A stretch of DNA of 64,000 bases from Sphingomonas echinoides (GCF_029623395.1 NZ_JAPYKK010000012.1:1-64000); one strand, 5' to 3'; shown: positions 1-9,029, counted from the stretch's first letter. Notes: generated by a model not told the origin, from the letters alone. A program made the numbers and translations.

Positions 1-363
1 CCCGCAGCCCCGCCACGTCCGGCCCCGCCGATCCTGCGCTCGGTCGGCCCAGGTGGGTTCCTTCGCCAGGCGCCCGGCGAACAGCAGGCACCGATCACGC
101 CCGCCCCGCCGCGTCGCCTCGTCCCGGCCAAGCCGTCCGCCGACATGGTCGGCAAGACGACGTTGCTCGATCTGAGCGACAAGATCTGCAAATGGCCGAT
201 CGGCCATCCGGGCGAACCCGACTTCCACTTCTGCGGCGAGAAGGTGAACCCCGGCTTCCCGTATTGCGTCGGGCATTGCGGCCACGCCTATCAGGCGCAG
301 CTCCCGCGCCGCGATCGTCGCCCGGCGCCGCCGCTGCCGTTTGGTGGCCCGCGCGCACGCTGA
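1..363 (+). CDS. gcrA: Cell cycle regulator GcrA, C-terminal part (5' end outside window)
   Basis: The reading frame is open from the first base and ends at TGA 361-363, so only about the last 120 residues are present. The segment from codon 49 on contains KTTLLDL, ICKWPIGHPGEPDFHFCGE, NPGFPYCVGHCGHAYQ, which is the conserved C-terminal block of GcrA with its paired cysteines and histidines; the part before it is a Pro/Ala-rich linker. GcrA is a sigma70-associated factor that activates promoters carrying methylated GANTC sites in alphaproteobacteria. A strong terminator follows 19 bases downstream. The N-terminal DNA-binding domain lies outside the window and cannot be judged. Confidence 0.93.
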   Translation, partial: PAAPPRPAPPILRSVGPGGFLRQAPGEQQAPITPAPPRRLVPAKPSADMVGKTTLLDLSDKICKWPIGHPGEPDFHFCGEKVNPGFPYCVGHCGHAYQAQLPRRDRRPAPPLPFGGPRAR

Positions 364-381
364 GCCACGACGGCAGGCACG

Positions 382-421
382 AAAAAGGGGCCGCGCACCA
401 TTAGGTGCGCGGCCCCTTTTT
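382..421 (+). terminator. Bidirectional rho-independent terminator between gcrA and the OMP gene
   Basis: A perfect 18-base stem (382-399 pairing with 404-421) closes on an ATTA loop. It begins with five A and ends with five T, so both the plus-strand gcrA transcript and the convergent minus-strand transcript would end on a U tract. Confidence 0.9.
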
Positions 422-448
422 GTTGTCTGTTGCCGCATAACGGCACCG

Positions 449-524
449 TTCTCCCGCGAAAGCGGGAGCCCAGGGTTCCAGACGCTCCGCCCGTAACCCT
501 GGGTCCCCGCCTACGCGGGGAAAC
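449..524. repeat. Nested palindromic intergenic repeat
   Basis: Two small hairpins (CTCCCGCGAAAGCGGGAG at 451-468 and CCCCGCCTACGCGGGG at 505-520) flank the inverted pair CCCAGGGTT / AACCCTGGG. The whole unit is therefore an imperfect palindrome of about 75 bases. It lies between convergent genes and resembles the REP/BIME-like elements scattered in sphingomonad genomes; the family assignment is from memory of such elements, the structure is seen directly. Confidence 0.7.
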
Positions 525-542
525 AGAGGTGCCCGACCTACC

Positions 543-1379
543 TTAGAAGCGGAACTGCGCGGTCGCGCGGACGCTGTGCCAGCGGAACTTGTCGTCGCTG
601 CGGCGGAAGTCGGTGCCGACCGTGTTGGGCGCGAGGACGAACGGGTTGGTCGCCGGCGCGGACCCCTGCGTCACGCGAACCCGCGCGCCATCGTCCTTAT
701 ACTGGTTGTACAGATACTCGAGCCCGATCGAGAAATGCTTGCCGAGCTTCTGCTCGACACCACCGCCCGCGACGAAACCCCAGGCATCGTCGTCGCCACC
801 CGCGGCAAAGGCATTCGCGCCATTGCTCGTCTGGAAAGTCGAGTCGATCTTGGCATAAGCGACGCCGCCGGTGCCGTAGAACAACGTGCGGTCGAGCGCA
901 TAGCCAGCGCGCGCGCGGACGTTGGCGTTATAGTCGACCTTGCGCGTCATCGTGTACGACGCGGGCGTCGTGCTGAACCCCGACACGCTGTCGCGGACTT
1001 CGCTCTTGCCGAATTCCCCGACCACGCCGACGACGATGTTGCTGAACTGCTTGTCGAACCCGACGCGGCCCGAATAGCTGATGTTGTCCTTGTCGTTCCG
1101 GCAGTTGGCATTCGCGCTCGATCGCGCTGCGCCGTTGCAGAAGCCCGGCGAGAACGCATTGCCGCCCGCCGCGGTCGTCACCGTGTCGCCGAAGCGGCCA
1201 TCCAGGTTGCGATCGAACAGAATCGAGGACCCAACGTCGTTCGGTTGCGCATCGAAGCCCACCGTGCCGCCGACATAGACGCCGTCGAATGGCTTTTCGT
1301 CCATGTCCTGCGCGAACGCGGGCGCGGCAAAGGATGCCAGCGCGACGCCAGCGGCCGCGAGCAAATAGGTCTTACGCAT
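543..1379 (-). CDS. Outer membrane beta-barrel protein (OmpA-like/Opa-type, 278 aa)
   Basis: The protein starts MRKTYLLAAAGVALASFAAPAFA, a signal peptide with a clear Ala-x-Ala cleavage site before QDMDE. The mature part begins FDGVYVGGTVGFDAQ and continues with alternating aromatic/hydrophobic strands rich in Gly, Asn and Asp, and ends in TAQFRF; a terminal Phe is the usual Bam recognition signal of outer membrane proteins. The start was placed at 1379 rather than at an upstream in-frame codon because GGGAG lies 7 bases before it and the signal peptide begins there. It probably forms an 8-strand barrel of the porin/OMP_b-brl family. Ligand and function are unknown. Confidence 0.82.
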   Translation of the reverse strand: MRKTYLLAAAGVALASFAAPAFAQDMDEKPFDGVYVGGTVGFDAQPNDVGSSILFDRNLDGRFGDTVTTAAGGNAFSPGFCNGAARSSANANCRNDKDNISYSGRVGFDKQFSNIVVGVVGEFGKSEVRDSVSGFSTTPASYTMTRKVDYNANVRARAGYALDRTLFYGTGGVAYAKIDSTFQTSNGANAFAAGGDDDAWGFVAGGGVEQKLGKHFSIGLEYLYNQYKDDGARVRVTQGSAPATNPFVLAPNTVGTDFRRSDDKFRWHSVRATAQFRF

Positions 1380-1541
1380 TGAAAACTCCCTGTTGTGCTT
1401 ACACAAAGCAGCACAGGAACGTCCCGAAACGGGGATAGAAGCAGCGGACACATTACCTTACAGCAATCGTCCAAACGGGCAAAAGTCGGCGGGCCGCGAT
1501 GCCGCTTGGCAGTCCTGCCTTGCGCGCCGTATAGCGGTTGC

Positions 1542-3524
1542 ATGTCCGAAGACCTGTTCGCTGCCCCCCCCAAACATATCCCGACCGACTATGACGCAGC
1601 GTCGATCGAAGTCCTCGAAGGGCTGGAGCCGGTTCGGCGGCGGCCGGGCATGTATATCGGCGGCACCGACGAGCGCGCGTACCACCATCTCGCCGCCGAA
1701 GTGCTCGACAATGCGATGGATGAAGCGGTTGCGGGGCATGCCACGCGGATTGAGATCGAGCTCGCGCCGGGCAACCGGCTAACCGTCTCGGACAATGGCC
1801 GCGGCATCCCGGTCGACCCGCATCCGAAGTTCCCTGGCAAGTCCGCGCTCGAGGTGATCCTGTCGACGCTCCATTCGGGCGGCAAGTTCGATGGCAAGGC
1901 CTATGCGACCAGCGGCGGGCTTCACGGCGTCGGGGTCAGCGTCGTCAACGCGCTGTCCTCGGACACGGTGGTCGAGGTGGCGCGCGGTCGCGAATTGTAC
2001 CGCCAGAAGTTCGCGCGTGGTGAGACGCTCGGCCCGCTCGAGCATGTCGGTGCCGCCCCCAACCGGCGCGGGACGACCGTCGCCTTCACGCCCGATACCG
2101 AAATCTTCGGCCCCGACATGGGGTTCAAGCCAGCGCGGCTCCACCGGCTGGCGCGGTCGAAGGCGTATCTGTTCGCCGGCGTCGAGATCCGCTGGAAATG
2201 CGCGCCCGAGCTGATCAGCGACGACACGCCCGCCGAAGCGGTGTTCCAGTTCCCCGGCGGCCTCGCCGATCACTTGCGCGAGCAACTGGGAACGCGCGAA
2301 TGCGCGACGACCGAACTGTTCGTCGCGCGACAGGACTTCCCCGGCACCGCGGGCCGCGTCGAGTGCGCGGTCGCCTGGCCGCTGTGGAGCGACGGGTCGT
2401 ACAGCTGGTATTGCAACACCATCCCCACCCCCGACGGCGGCACCCACGAAACGGGCCTGCGCGCCGCGCTGGTCAAGGGGATCCGCGCGTTCGGCGATCT
2501 GGTCGGCAACAAGAAGGCGAAGGACATTTCCGCCGAGGACGTGATGACGGGCAGCGAGCTGATGCTCAGCGTCTTCATCCGTGATCCGCAATTCCAGAGC
2601 CAGACCAAGGACCGCCTCACCTCGCCCGAAGCAGCGACCTTGGTCGAGCGCGCGGTGCGCGATCACTTCGATCATTTCCTCAGCGACAATATGGACCGCG
2701 GCAAGGCGCTGCTAAGCTACGTCGTCGAGCGGATGGACGAACGCCTCGCGCGGAAAGCCGAGCGCGAGGTCAAGCGCAAGACTGCCACCTCCGCGCGCAA
2801 GCTGCGGCTCCCGGGCAAGCTGACCGATTGCTCCTCCAACGGACCCGAGGGCACCGAGATCTTTATCGTCGAGGGCGACTCGGCCGGTGGCTCCGCCAAG
2901 CAGGCGCGCGACCGCAAGACGCAGGCGATCCTCCCCATTCGCGGCAAGATCCTCAACGTCGCGTCGGCGACCTCGGCCAAGATCCACGCCAACCAGGAAA
3001 TCGCCGACCTGATCCTCGCGCTTGGGTGCGGAACGCGCAAGGACTGCAACCCCGAGCATCTCCGCTACCAGCGCGTCGTCATCATGACCGACGCAGACGT
3101 CGACGGCGCGCATATCGCGACGCTGCTGATGACCTTCTTCTTCCAGGAAATGCCCGAGATCGTCCGCGCCGGAAACGTCTTCCTCGCGCAGCCGCCGCTA
3201 TACCGGCTGACCGCGGGGACGAAGAGCCTCTACGCAATGGACGATGCGCACCGCGCCCAGCTCGAGGCTACCGAGTTCAAGGGCAAGAAGGTCGAGATCG
3301 GGCGATTCAAGGGCCTCGGCGAGATGAACCCGATGCAGCTGCGCGAAACCACGATGGACCCCAAGACCCGCTCGATGCTGCGGATCACGCTGCCGCAGGA
3401 ATATGAGGCGCGTGCGGGGGTGAAGGATCTGGTCGACCGGCTGATGGGCACCAACCCAGCGCATCGCTATGCTTTCATTCAGGAAAATGCCGCACGGATG
3501 GACGAGGACGCGATCGACGCCTAG
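1542..3524 (+). CDS. parE: DNA topoisomerase IV subunit B
   Basis: This 660-residue protein is a type IIA topoisomerase ATPase subunit. It shows the GHKL nucleotide pocket (EVLDNAMDEAV near residue 55, DNGRGIP near 85, GGLHGVGVSVVNALS near 125), the QTKDRL transducer motif, and the TOPRIM domain with EGDSAGGSAKQARDRKTQ and TDADVDGAHI. Length is typical of ParE and well below that of GyrB, and the C-terminal GyrB insert is missing, so topoisomerase IV (chromosome decatenation with ParC) is preferred. The ATG at 1542 is chosen because upstream in-frame sequence reads through the promoter of the divergent OMP gene and encodes no family sequence. parC is not in the window. Confidence 0.95.
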   Translation: MSEDLFAAPPKHIPTDYDAASIEVLEGLEPVRRRPGMYIGGTDERAYHHLAAEVLDNAMDEAVAGHATRIEIELAPGNRLTVSDNGRGIPVDPHPKFPGKSALEVILSTLHSGGKFDGKAYATSGGLHGVGVSVVNALSSDTVVEVARGRELYRQKFARGETLGPLEHVGAAPNRRGTTVAFTPDTEIFGPDMGFKPARLHRLARSKAYLFAGVEIRWKCAPELISDDTPAEAVFQFPGGLADHLREQLGTRECATTELFVARQDFPGTAGRVECAVAWPLWSDGSYSWYCNTIPTPDGGTHETGLRAALVKGIRAFGDLVGNKKAKDISAEDVMTGSELMLSVFIRDPQFQSQTKDRLTSPEAATLVERAVRDHFDHFLSDNMDRGKALLSYVVERMDERLARKAEREVKRKTATSARKLRLPGKLTDCSSNGPEGTEIFIVEGDSAGGSAKQARDRKTQAILPIRGKILNVASATSAKIHANQEIADLILALGCGTRKDCNPEHLRYQRVVIMTDADVDGAHIATLLMTFFFQEMPEIVRAGNVFLAQPPLYRLTAGTKSLYAMDDAHRAQLEATEFKGKKVEIGRFKGLGEMNPMQLRETTMDPKTRSMLRITLPQEYEARAGVKDLVDRLMGTNPAHRYAFIQENAARMDEDAIDA

Positions 3525-3553
3525 CCTTCCTCCCGAATCAGGGAGTCCGGGCG

Positions 3554-4789
3554 ATGGTGGCAACGCGGTGGTCGATAGTCGGGGTCCTGCTCGCGGCGAC
3601 GCCGCTGACGGCACAAACCACCCCGCCCCCGGCCTTGCGGGGCGCCGCCACCACCGGGCGCGACATCGTCGTCGTCGCCAGCCGTGCGCCCGACCTGCGC
3701 AAGCGCCTCGACACCTGCATCGCGCAAGGCTGTCGCCCCGATCAGGACATTGCGATCACGCTCGATCTTGCGCAGGCGCAGTTTGAGGCGGGGCATTATG
3801 AAGACGCGGAAGCATCCCTGCACGCCGCGCGCCAGCGCACCGCGCGCTTTGCCAAGGACTATCCGGTCGCGGTCGCCAACCTGTTCCACGCGAGCAGCGT
3901 GATCTCCGCGCACCTCGGCTATCCCGAGCCGGAATGGTCGAACGCGCTCAACATGGTGAGCGCGATGAAGGCGGGCATGTCCGAAACGGATCCGCGCGTG
4001 TTCATCGAGCGGATCCAGCTGGGCGACGCCTATGCCCGCGCCGGACGGTTCGACGAAGCCAGCGTGCAATATCGCGAGGTCGCTGGCCGCGCGCACAAGC
4101 TCGGGATGATCGAGACCGAGGGGTTGGCGCGCGTGCGCTACGCAACGCTCAAGACTCGCCTCGCCGAACAGGTCTATGCCCATTACGCACCGGTCGCGCG
4201 CAGGGCGATCGACGCGATCCTCGAACGGCGCGAACCCGCAATGCAGCCGATGGTCGAAAGCGCGCGCCAGCTGAAGATCCAGCTCGACGCGATGACCGCG
4301 AGTGACGCCGAGCGCGACCAGCTGATCGCGCACTATCCGACGCAGGCGGAGGGCGCACCGTCGGTCTTATTGTACGCGCCACCGGTGCTGATGACTCCGA
4401 CCGGGCAGCGCCGCCCCAATGGTACCGCCGCCGACAGGTACACGCTGTTCAAATTGAACCCGACGACGCTCTTCCTGGAGTATCTGGACTATCTCTGGAT
4501 CGACGTCGCCTACACGATCGGCACGGACGGTCGGGTCCACGACGCGCACGTCGCGCGTCGTGGCAAACATGTTCCCGAAACCGGGGACTGGCCGGACAAG
4601 ATCGTGGAGTCGATCGCCGCGCGCCGGTACGCAACCCAGGCGAGCTCCACGAACGGACTCGAGCGCTACACCTTCACGTCGAACATGGCGGTCAAGAAAG
4701 CGACGCGCATTCCCAGCCGCAGCGGCGTGCCCCGGCTGCTGCGCGCCGATCTCGACCCCGACACACCGCCGCCCGAACCCCAGTCGTGA
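3554..4789 (+). CDS. Secreted TPR-like protein with TonB-like C-terminus
   Basis: The 411-residue product has an N-terminal signal peptide (MVATRWSIVGVLLAATPLTAQ). A helical middle region has TPR-like features (LAQAQFEAGHYEDAEASLHAAR, GDAYARAGRFDEASVQYREV). The last third reads GTDGRVHDAHVARRGKHVP...IVESIAARRYA, which matches the pattern of TonB C-terminal-like domains (GxDGxVxxxxV...A...W/Y). It starts 29 bases after parE and could be co-transcribed with it. It is probably periplasmic; no enzyme motif is visible and the role is unknown. Confidence 0.7.
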   Translation: MVATRWSIVGVLLAATPLTAQTTPPPALRGAATTGRDIVVVASRAPDLRKRLDTCIAQGCRPDQDIAITLDLAQAQFEAGHYEDAEASLHAARQRTARFAKDYPVAVANLFHASSVISAHLGYPEPEWSNALNMVSAMKAGMSETDPRVFIERIQLGDAYARAGRFDEASVQYREVAGRAHKLGMIETEGLARVRYATLKTRLAEQVYAHYAPVARRAIDAILERREPAMQPMVESARQLKIQLDAMTASDAERDQLIAHYPTQAEGAPSVLLYAPPVLMTPTGQRRPNGTAADRYTLFKLNPTTLFLEYLDYLWIDVAYTIGTDGRVHDAHVARRGKHVPETGDWPDKIVESIAARRYATQASSTNGLERYTFTSNMAVKKATRIPSRSGVPRLLRADLDPDTPPPEPQS

Positions 4790-4792
4790 ATC

Positions 4793-4830
4793 GCGCGGGA
4801 TCGGCGACGCGCGCGTCGCCGATCCCGCGC
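4793..4830. terminator. Perfect palindrome between convergent genes, probable terminator
   Basis: Bases 4793-4810 pair perfectly with 4813-4830 (18 bp, two-base loop). It sits exactly between the stop codons of the TPR gene and phoX. No T tract follows on either strand, so termination is likely but not certain. Confidence 0.6.
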
Positions 4831-4836
4831 GGTGCC

Positions 4837-7287
4837 TTACAGCGCGACCACGCCGCCGTCGTTCTTGGTGATCACCACCGTGGCCGAGCGCGGGCGGATC
4901 GTCGCCGCGGCGGTGCCGGTCGCCTGCGTGTCGGGCCAGTGGCTGGTGATGTTCGACGGGTTCCCGTTCTCGCCCGGATGCTGGATGTTGACGAACAGCG
5001 TCTTGCCGTCCGGGGTCGAATCCACGCCGGTGATCTCCGCCTCGATCGGGCCGACGAGGAAGCGGCGGAGCGTGGTGCCCGGTGCCTTGCCGACGCGCGT
5101 TGCCTGCGTGCGCCCGGCGTTGGTGACGGTCTTGACGCCGCCGTCGTTGACCGGCCCCGGCATCGCGGCGAGCATCATGCAGTTGGTGACGTCGGTATAG
5201 GCGCTGTCGTCGGTCTGGATCCACAGCACCGGCGTCACCTTGCCCGATGCGTTGGACGATCGCCCGAACCACAAGCCGTCGGGGCTCGAGAAATCGTTGG
5301 TCGCATCCAGCCCCGACAGGTTGATGTTGGTCGGGTCGAGATCCGACCCCGCGCCGAACGCGTAGATATCCCAGGCGAAAGCGAGGGCCTCGGACGTGTC
5401 CCCCGTCTCGCGCAGACGGATGATATGCCCGTTGCGGTTCGACACCGACGTGCTGGGCGGATCGAGATAGGCGCGCGGGTTGGCCGCGTCGGTGTTCGCC
5501 GCGGTGCGCGAGCTGTTGTTGGTCAGCGTCAGATAGACTTCGCCGCTGACCGGGTTGACCGCGGTCCATTCCGGACGGTCCATCTTGGTCGCGCCGAGCG
5601 CATCGCCCGCAAGGCGAGCGTTGGCGAGCACGTCGGCCTGGTCCGCGAACGCATAGGTCGCATTCCCAGCCGTCAGCGGCCCGCTGCCGAAGGTCAGCGG
5701 CGACCAGCTGCCCGATCCGTCGGCGTTGAACTTGGCGACGTAGAGCGTGCCGTTGTCGAGATACTTGTCGCCGATCGACAGCCGGTCGGCGGCGGTTGCA
5801 TCGGCTTCGGCCCAGGGCGTGGCGGACACGAACTTGTAGAGATATTCGTTCTGCGCATCGTCGCCCATGTACCAGGCGGGCTTGCGGCCGACGACGAAGT
5901 TGGACGGCCAGCAGCCCTCATGGTTGAACCGGCCAAGCGCGGTGCGTTTGCGCGGCACGCTCGCCTTGTCATACGGATCGATCTCGACCACCCAGCCGAA
6001 CTGATACGGCTCGTTGCGGAAATCGTCGGTCGCGGTCGCGCCGGAAACGCGCGCGTCCCAGCGGCGGTAAAGCGTGTTGGTGCTGTCCGCGGGCACGACC
6101 GTTGACCAGCCGTAATTGCCGCTCGCGCTCGTCACACCGAAGCGCGTCAGCGCCACGACTTCGCGCGGGGTACGCAGCGCATTGTCGGTCGCGGTCGGGC
6201 GGCGGAAATAACCTGCCCAGTTTTCCTCGCACGTCAGGTTGGTCGCCCATGGCGTATAGCCGTTGGCGCAATTGTTGATCGTGCCGCGCCCCGCCACGCC
6301 GGTCGGCGAGAAGGCGGTCTTGAGCAGGTTGCTCCCCTTGACCGGGCCGTTGAACACCGTCGGCGTCAGCGGCGTGATGCGGCGATTGAGCGCGCCCGCC
6401 TGGACGTAGCTCCACGCGCCTGCGCTGCTGCGCGTGACTTCGACGACGCTGAGGCCGTGGCACTCCATTTCCTTGAGCGCCTCGGCCTCGGGGCGAACGC
6501 CGCCCGCATTGGTTGCGCCGCCGACATGGAGATACGGCTGGTTGATGTTCTCATGGTTCATCACGAGCAGCCCGCGCGTGCTGCTGGTGTCGTCGCGGGT
6601 CGATCCGGCGGCGGCGAGGCCGAACCAGTGCAGCGCATCGCCATGATCGCCCGCACGAGTCGCGTAGCTCGTGTCGGTCCCGTCGTTCTTGTACGCGGGC
6701 GTCGCCGCATCGATCGGGTCACCGAGCCGGTAGAGGACCGAGACGGTATAGCCCGCGGGAACCGTGACGACGTCGAGCTTGTTCTTCGACACCGCGGCGA
6801 AGCCGAGCGTGGCGGGGGTGATCGAGACCGACGTGTCGGTCGAGAAGGTCAAGCCTTTGCTATCGGTGGCGGTGTAGCGGAACACCAGCATCGTCGCCGC
6901 CGCCACGCTTGGGGCGATGAAGGTGGTCCCCGTCGCGCCTTGCGTCAGCGCGACCGGCGGGCCGGACACCTGGCTGAAGGCGCCTTGCGCAGTCCCGGCG
7001 GTATTGCTGGTCGAACCGGTCAGCGTGACGACCCGGCCCGAGCTGGTCTCGCCAGAGGATCCGGCGGTGATGGTCGGCCCGGCATCTTTGGACTCGTCTT
7101 CGCCGCATGCCGCCAGCACCGCGCCGCCGAACACCGCGAACGCCGCCGCCTTGGTCCCGCCCAGCAACGCCGCACGCCGCGAATAGCGCCGGTCGATCAG
7201 CGCGTTGAGCGAATTGCCGCCGGTGCTGGCGTTGGTGTCGATATCGCCGTCGTCATAGCCCATCGTGATGCTGGTCGAGTCGGTCAT
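4837..7287 (-). CDS. phoX: PhoX-family alkaline phosphatase (Tat-exported, DUF839)
   Basis: The 816-residue product has a twin-arginine signal (YSRRAALLGG, residues about 34-43) ending in a lipobox-like LAAC, so it is probably a Tat-exported lipoprotein. Residues about 70-155 form an Ig/PKD-like beta domain (GSTSNTAGTAQGAFSQVSG, DSKGLTFSTDTSVSI) before the catalytic DUF839 region. That region has NHENINQPYLH, CEENWAGYFRRP, NHEGCWPSN and YMGDDAQNEYLYKF, the metal and phosphate ligand segments of PhoX. PhoX releases phosphate from organic esters in the periplasm using Ca and Fe. The ATG at 7287 is preferred over an in-frame codon at 7332 because GGGGG precedes it. The extra beta domain is unusual relative to minimal PhoX proteins. 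Confidence 0.88.
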   Translation of the reverse strand: MTDSTSITMGYDDGDIDTNASTGGNSLNALIDRRYSRRAALLGGTKAAAFAVFGGAVLAACGEDESKDAGPTITAGSSGETSSGRVVTLTGSTSNTAGTAQGAFSQVSGPPVALTQGATGTTFIAPSVAAATMLVFRYTATDSKGLTFSTDTSVSITPATLGFAAVSKNKLDVVTVPAGYTVSVLYRLGDPIDAATPAYKNDGTDTSYATRAGDHGDALHWFGLAAAGSTRDDTSSTRGLLVMNHENINQPYLHVGGATNAGGVRPEAEALKEMECHGLSVVEVTRSSAGAWSYVQAGALNRRITPLTPTVFNGPVKGSNLLKTAFSPTGVAGRGTINNCANGYTPWATNLTCEENWAGYFRRPTATDNALRTPREVVALTRFGVTSASGNYGWSTVVPADSTNTLYRRWDARVSGATATDDFRNEPYQFGWVVEIDPYDKASVPRKRTALGRFNHEGCWPSNFVVGRKPAWYMGDDAQNEYLYKFVSATPWAEADATAADRLSIGDKYLDNGTLYVAKFNADGSGSWSPLTFGSGPLTAGNATYAFADQADVLANARLAGDALGATKMDRPEWTAVNPVSGEVYLTLTNNSSRTAANTDAANPRAYLDPPSTSVSNRNGHIIRLRETGDTSEALAFAWDIYAFGAGSDLDPTNINLSGLDATNDFSSPDGLWFGRSSNASGKVTPVLWIQTDDSAYTDVTNCMMLAAMPGPVNDGGVKTVTNAGRTQATRVGKAPGTTLRRFLVGPIEAEITGVDSTPDGKTLFVNIQHPGENGNPSNITSHWPDTQATGTAAATIRPRSATVVITKNDGGVVAL

Positions 7288-7348
7288 GTTGCTACCCCCG
7301 TCGAACGCGCTGTTCGCGTCGCTTCGGGACATGCCATGCAGCGCTAAA

Positions 7349-7366
7349 CTGACGGGGAAATGTCAT
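7349..7366. promoter_or_regulatory. Possible degenerate PHO box upstream of phoX
   Basis: CTGACGG-GGAA-ATGTCAT has the 7-4-7 layout of a PhoB site (CTGTCAT direct repeats with 4-base spacer). The second half matches 6 of 7 and the first only 4 of 7. It lies about 60 bases before the phoX start, where a PhoB site would be expected. Weak on its own. Confidence 0.3.
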
Positions 7367-7435
7367 CCCGGCGACAGAATGGAGACGGCGCCGTGACGAA
7401 ACGATGACGGACGCACCGTTTCAGGGGGGAAAGCG

Positions 7436-7699
7436 TCACCCTTCGGGGTGCATCCGCTTCTGATGATATTTCACCCGGACGACCACCGCGGCGATCATGT
7501 GCAATGCGGCCACGCCCAGCAAAAACAACGGCAGCACCATCGGGATCTGCGGCGCATAGCGCGCGCGCACCAGCGCCAGCACCGCCGCAAGCACCGCGAT
7601 CACCACGCCCAGCCATCGTACTGGCCGCGCGACCATCCGCAACTCGCGCTGATACGCGGCGCGCTCGACCGGGTCGGTGAGATTGGGCGGAGGGGTCAT
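7436..7699 (-). CDS. Small two-helix membrane protein
   Basis: This 87-residue protein begins MTPPPNLTDPVERAAYQRELRMV and has two hydrophobic helices (WLGVVIAVLAAVLALV and MVLPLFLLGVAALHMIAAVVV) with a short polar turn between and a basic C-terminus. Its start codon overlaps the stop of the GNAT gene upstream (7696-7699), so it is translationally coupled to it in a LysR-GNAT-membrane protein operon. I do not recognise the family and no function can be given. Confidence 0.75.
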   Translation of the reverse strand: MTPPPNLTDPVERAAYQRELRMVARPVRWLGVVIAVLAAVLALVRARYAPQIPMVLPLFLLGVAALHMIAAVVVRVKYHQKRMHPEG

Positions 7700-8226
7700 C
7701 GGTCGTTCCATTCGGTCGCGAGCAACCCCCATAGGAAGGTGTCGCGCACGCCGATATGCGTCTCCCACTCTGCCCGCAAGCGTCCCTCCAGCGTGAAGCC
7801 GAGCGATTCGAGCAGTGCGTTGGAGCGGATATTGTCCGGATCGGTATCGGCGAAGACGCGGCGCTGGCGCTCCGTAACGAACAGATGCCGGATCACGCCC
7901 GCCACCGCCTCGCGCGCCAGTCCCGTGCCCCAGTGCGAGCGCGCGAGCATATAACCGATTTCGGATACGGCCCCTTCCCGCTTCTCGCCGACCGAGACGA
8001 AACCGATCGCGGTATCGTCGTCCGGAAGCGTCATCGACCAGGCACGCCAGGTCCCGGACGGCTCGGCGAAGTACGCGCGGACCGCGTCGACCGATTCGAA
8101 CGGTGCATGCGACCAATAGGTCATGGCGTCGGGATCGGAGAGCGTCGGAAGCAGCGCTTTGGCGTCGTCGACCGTCCGGGGGCGCAGCCGCAGCCGCGCG
8201 GTCGCAAGCACTGGGACCGGTGTCAT
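7696..8226 (-). CDS. GNAT family N-acetyltransferase (RimJ-like)
   Basis: The 176-residue protein has the RimJ/RimL layout: TARLRLRPRTVDDAKALLP near the N-terminus, GFVSVGEK as strand beta4, and ARSHWGTGLAREAVAGVIRHLF as the acetyl-CoA pyrophosphate loop, followed by DPDNIRSNALLESLGFTLEGRLR, the classical motif B. It would transfer an acetyl group to an amine, possibly a protein N-terminus or a small molecule. The ATG at 8226 overlaps the stop of the LysR gene (ATGA), which decides the start against an upstream in-frame codon. Confidence 0.88.
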   Translation of the reverse strand: MTPVPVLATARLRLRPRTVDDAKALLPTLSDPDAMTYWSHAPFESVDAVRAYFAEPSGTWRAWSMTLPDDDTAIGFVSVGEKREGAVSEIGYMLARSHWGTGLAREAVAGVIRHLFVTERQRRVFADTDPDNIRSNALLESLGFTLEGRLRAEWETHIGVRDTFLWGLLATEWNDR

Positions 8227-9029
8227 CCGGTCAACGCGGCGACGAGCGTCTTGACCTTCTTCTGCCGCCATTGCGGGAGCGGTGCGACCAGCCAATAGCC
8301 GAGCCGATTCGCCTTCGCGTCCCCCACCGCGACGATCCGCCCCGACGCGAGATCCGCCGCCGCGAGCAGTTCGGGCACCGTCGCCCGGCCAAGCCCCTGC
8401 GCCGCCGCATCGATCGCAAGGCCAGCGTCACCGACCCGGACGAGCGAGCTGGTATCGTCCTCGACGCACCCCGGCCACGCGATCCACGTATCCGCGCCGC
8501 CGCCCGGCCGCTCGACCGTGACCATCCCGGCGGACGCGATCGCTTCGCCTTCATGCTCGCCCGGGCCATCGCCCCAGCGGATCGCGAGATCGAGGTTGGC
8601 CTCGGTAAAATCGATCGCAGCGCTGGCGTTGGACGCGTCGGCGGAGATCAGCACGAAGCGCATTTCGGGATCGTCGCGCGCGATGTCCGCAAGGCGCGGC
8701 ATCAGCCACTTCTCGGTCAGGTCGCGCGGGGCGGCGATCGTCAGCGACTTGCTCGTCTGCCCCGCCTGCATCGCGCGGACCGCTTCCTCGAACTGGAGGA
8801 AGCCGTGCCGCAGTGCCGCGAGCCCGCCCTCGCCTTCCGGCGTCAGTTCGAGCCCCTTGGTGGTCCGGCGGAACAGCACGACGCCGAGCGTATCCTCCAG
8901 CGCGCGGATCTGCTGCCCGACCGCGGCGGGCGTCACCGCGAGTTCGTCCGCTGCGCGCGTGAAGCTCAGGTGGCGCGCGGCGGCATCCAGCACGCGCAGT
9001 CCGTTGAGGGGCAAATGCGTGCGCTTCAT
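8223..9029 (-). CDS. LysR-family transcriptional regulator (GcvA-like)
   Basis: The 268-residue protein has an N-terminal winged HTH (PLNGLRVLDAAARHLSFTRAADELAVTPAAVGQQIRALEDTLGVVLFRRTTKGLELTPEG) and a LysR substrate-binding domain starting about residue 90. The first line is typical of the GcvA subgroup. It heads a three-gene operon with a GNAT enzyme and a small membrane protein through 4-base overlaps, rather than facing a divergent target gene as most LysR regulators do. The effector is unknown. Confidence 0.9.
   Translation of the reverse strand: MKRTHLPLNGLRVLDAAARHLSFTRAADELAVTPAAVGQQIRALEDTLGVVLFRRTTKGLELTPEGEGGLAALRHGFLQFEEAVRAMQAGQTSKSLTIAAPRDLTEKWLMPRLADIARDDPEMRFVLISADASNASAAIDFTEANLDLAIRWGDGPGEHEGEAIASAGMVTVERPGGGADTWIAWPGCVEDDTSSLVRVGDAGLAIDAAAQGLGRATVPELLAAADLASGRIVAVGDAKANRLGYWLVAPLPQWRQKKVKTLVAALTG

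Noticed and set aside
4786..6105. 439-codon open frame on the plus strand opposite phoX
   Set aside because: Antisense to a gene with clear Tat signal and catalytic motifs; composition is Arg/Val/Gly-rich shadow coding.
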